Assembly (NCBI RefSeq): GCF_016899955.1 | Contig: NZ_JACJJL010000001.1 | Span: 124,001-188,000 of the forward strand | Source of the DNA: Marseilla massiliensis | GTDB taxonomy: Bacteria; Bacteroidota; Bacteroidia; Bacteroidales; Bacteroidaceae | Direction of reading: 5' to 3' | DNA length: 64,000 nucleotides | Part shown: positions 63,197 to 64,000 of the stretch, in pieces | Layout of the letters: each line of letters opens with the position of its first letter | Position numbering within the stretch: the first letter of the stretch is position 1 | The notes under the pieces: model-generated | Databases searched by the model: none | What the model was told of the DNA's origin: nothing | Seen by the model: only the letters and a program-made list of their open reading frames with translations | Position numbers and translations under genes: made by a program

Positions 63197-64000
63197 TCAT
63201 ACATCCATCTTCAGCACGCGCTCCACTATCGGCGCCATGTCGTAATACCTGTATTCGGCCAGCCGTCCGCCGAATATAACGCGCTGCTCTGCGTCGGCCA
63301 GCGCCTTGTATCGGCGGTAGAGGGCGTTGTTGCGCTCGTCGTTGATGGGGTAGTATGGCTCCATCCCGTCGTTCCATTCGGTGGAGTACTCCCGTGAGAT
63401 TACCGTCTTGGGGCAGCGGTACACCTCGTCGCCGAACATCTCGAAGTGCTTGTGCTCTATCACCCTGGTGTAGGGCACGCTGCGCTCCGTGTAGTTCACC
63501 ACCGCGTTGCCTTGGTAGTTGGGCGTGTCAACCACCTCTTGCTCGAAGCTCACCGTGCGGTATTCCAGCCTGCCGAAGCGGTAGCCGTAGTACTCGTCTA
63601 TCTTTCCCGTGAACACAATCCGCTCCGCCGCGGCCTCCCATCGGGCCCTGTCGGCAAAGAAGTCGGTCGAGGTGAGCACCGGCGTGGGGCCTATCAGCCC
63701 GTCGATGAGCCTGTTGTAGCCCCCGATGGGTATGCCCTGGTACTTGTCGTTGAAGTAATTGTTGTCGAAAACCATCCTCACGGGCAGCCGCTTTATGATG
63801 AACGCCGGCAGCTCGGTGCACTTCCGGCCCCACTGTTTCTCCGTGTACCCCTTGACAAGCCGCTCGTATATGTCGCGCCCCACGAGCGCCAGGGCCTGCT
63901 CCTCGACGTTGCGCGGCTCGCTGATGCCTGCCTGGCGCATGGCCTCGAGGGCCTCGCTGCGCTGGCTTTCAATCATGGCGGCGGCCTCGGCCGGCGTGTT
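63197..64000 (-). CDS. glf: UDP-galactopyranose mutase, C-terminal part (5' end outside window)
   Basis: Glf interconverts UDP-galactopyranose and UDP-galactofuranose using reduced FAD. The frame is open past the right edge, so about 267 C-terminal residues are seen. YTEKQWGRKCTELPAFIIKRLPVRMVFDNNYFNDKYQGIP carries the substrate-binding loop region; FTGKIDEYYGYRFGRLEYRT and CPKTVISREYSTEW are also highly characteristic. YPINDERN marks the end of the FAD domain. The protein would supply galactofuranose for O-antigen or capsule; the neighbouring sulfatase also fits envelope glycan assembly. The start cannot be placed. Confidence 0.95.
   Translation of the reverse strand, partial: NTPAEAAAMIESQRSEALEAMRQAGISEPRNVEEQALALVGRDIYERLVKGYTEKQWGRKCTELPAFIIKRLPVRMVFDNNYFNDKYQGIPIGGYNRLIDGLIGPTPVLTSTDFFADRARWEAAAERIVFTGKIDEYYGYRFGRLEYRTVSFEQEVVDTPNYQGNAVVNYTERSVPYTRVIEHKHFEMFGDEVYRCPKTVISREYSTEWNDGMEPYYPINDERNNALYRRYKALADAEQRVIFGGRLAEYRYYDMAPIVERVLKMDV

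Overview
The window looks like chromosomal DNA of a GC-rich member of the Bacteroidota, most likely a Prevotella-like Bacteroidales. Promoters repeatedly match the Bacteroidota -7 box TAnnTTTG, in two cases with a TTTG -33 box 19 nt upstream, and purine-rich Shine-Dalgarno sites are not evident. Several exported proteins end in type IX secretion (T9SS)-like C-terminal tails. IspG is the long form, and an HhH/beta-barrel protein and a trans-envelope barrel protein typical of this phylum are present. No rRNA, tRNA, CRISPR array, prophage or intact transposase was seen.

Layout. 1-8.3 kb: 3' end of uvrC, then dtd, a MazG-like pyrophosphohydrolase, deoC and a GNAT acetyltransferase, then divergent polyprenyl synthase and polA. 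9.5-12.1 kb (minus strand): a methyltransferase, and a 552-residue protein that joins an ECF sigma factor, a membrane segment, a periplasmic linker and an outer-membrane beta-barrel. 12.7-19.8 kb: a secreted CHB_HEX_C protein, mutS, an AT-rich two-gene island of unknown function, and xpt. 19.9-26.2 kb: transport and regulation genes (Fsr-like MFS, AraC regulator, two EamA transporters) disturbed by three copies of a 196-bp MITE; one copy splits an araC-type gene that is also otherwise mutated, and a truncated acyltransferase start lies nearby. 26.5-30.1 kb: four consecutive flavin/quinone-type redox genes, three with export signals. 30.2-40 kb: ispG, purE, a PAP2 membrane protein, rpoN, a MalY/PatB-type lyase, miaB and an MsbA-like exporter. 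40.3-52.2 kb: an HhH/barrel protein, a GH30 enzyme, an orphan FecE-like ATPase, an aldo/keto reductase, an EmrB-type MFS and a 997-residue pectate lyase. 52.4-64 kb: a cluster of DnaA-box-like sites, nadA, ychF, lgt, a Cys-rich DKNYY protein, an arginase-family enzyme, upp, pckA, an LtaS-like sulfatase and the C-terminal part of glf.

The intergenic DNA is unusually structured. It holds (i) three 318-482 bp elements with matching ends, a shared core of about 60 bp and arrays of GGAGTTA/TAACTCC words, one flanked by a 9-bp direct repeat; (ii) the three MITEs with TA target duplications; (iii) at least ten AAACGGCC-type palindromes; and (iv) a 17-bp near-palindrome placed exactly 32 nt upstream of two promoters (GH30 and the FecE-like ATPase).

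The strongest candidates for something new are the sigma-factor/beta-barrel fusion, the exported flavin redox cluster, the GGAGTTA elements and the paired operator. All functional calls come from reading the sequence; no database search was possible.
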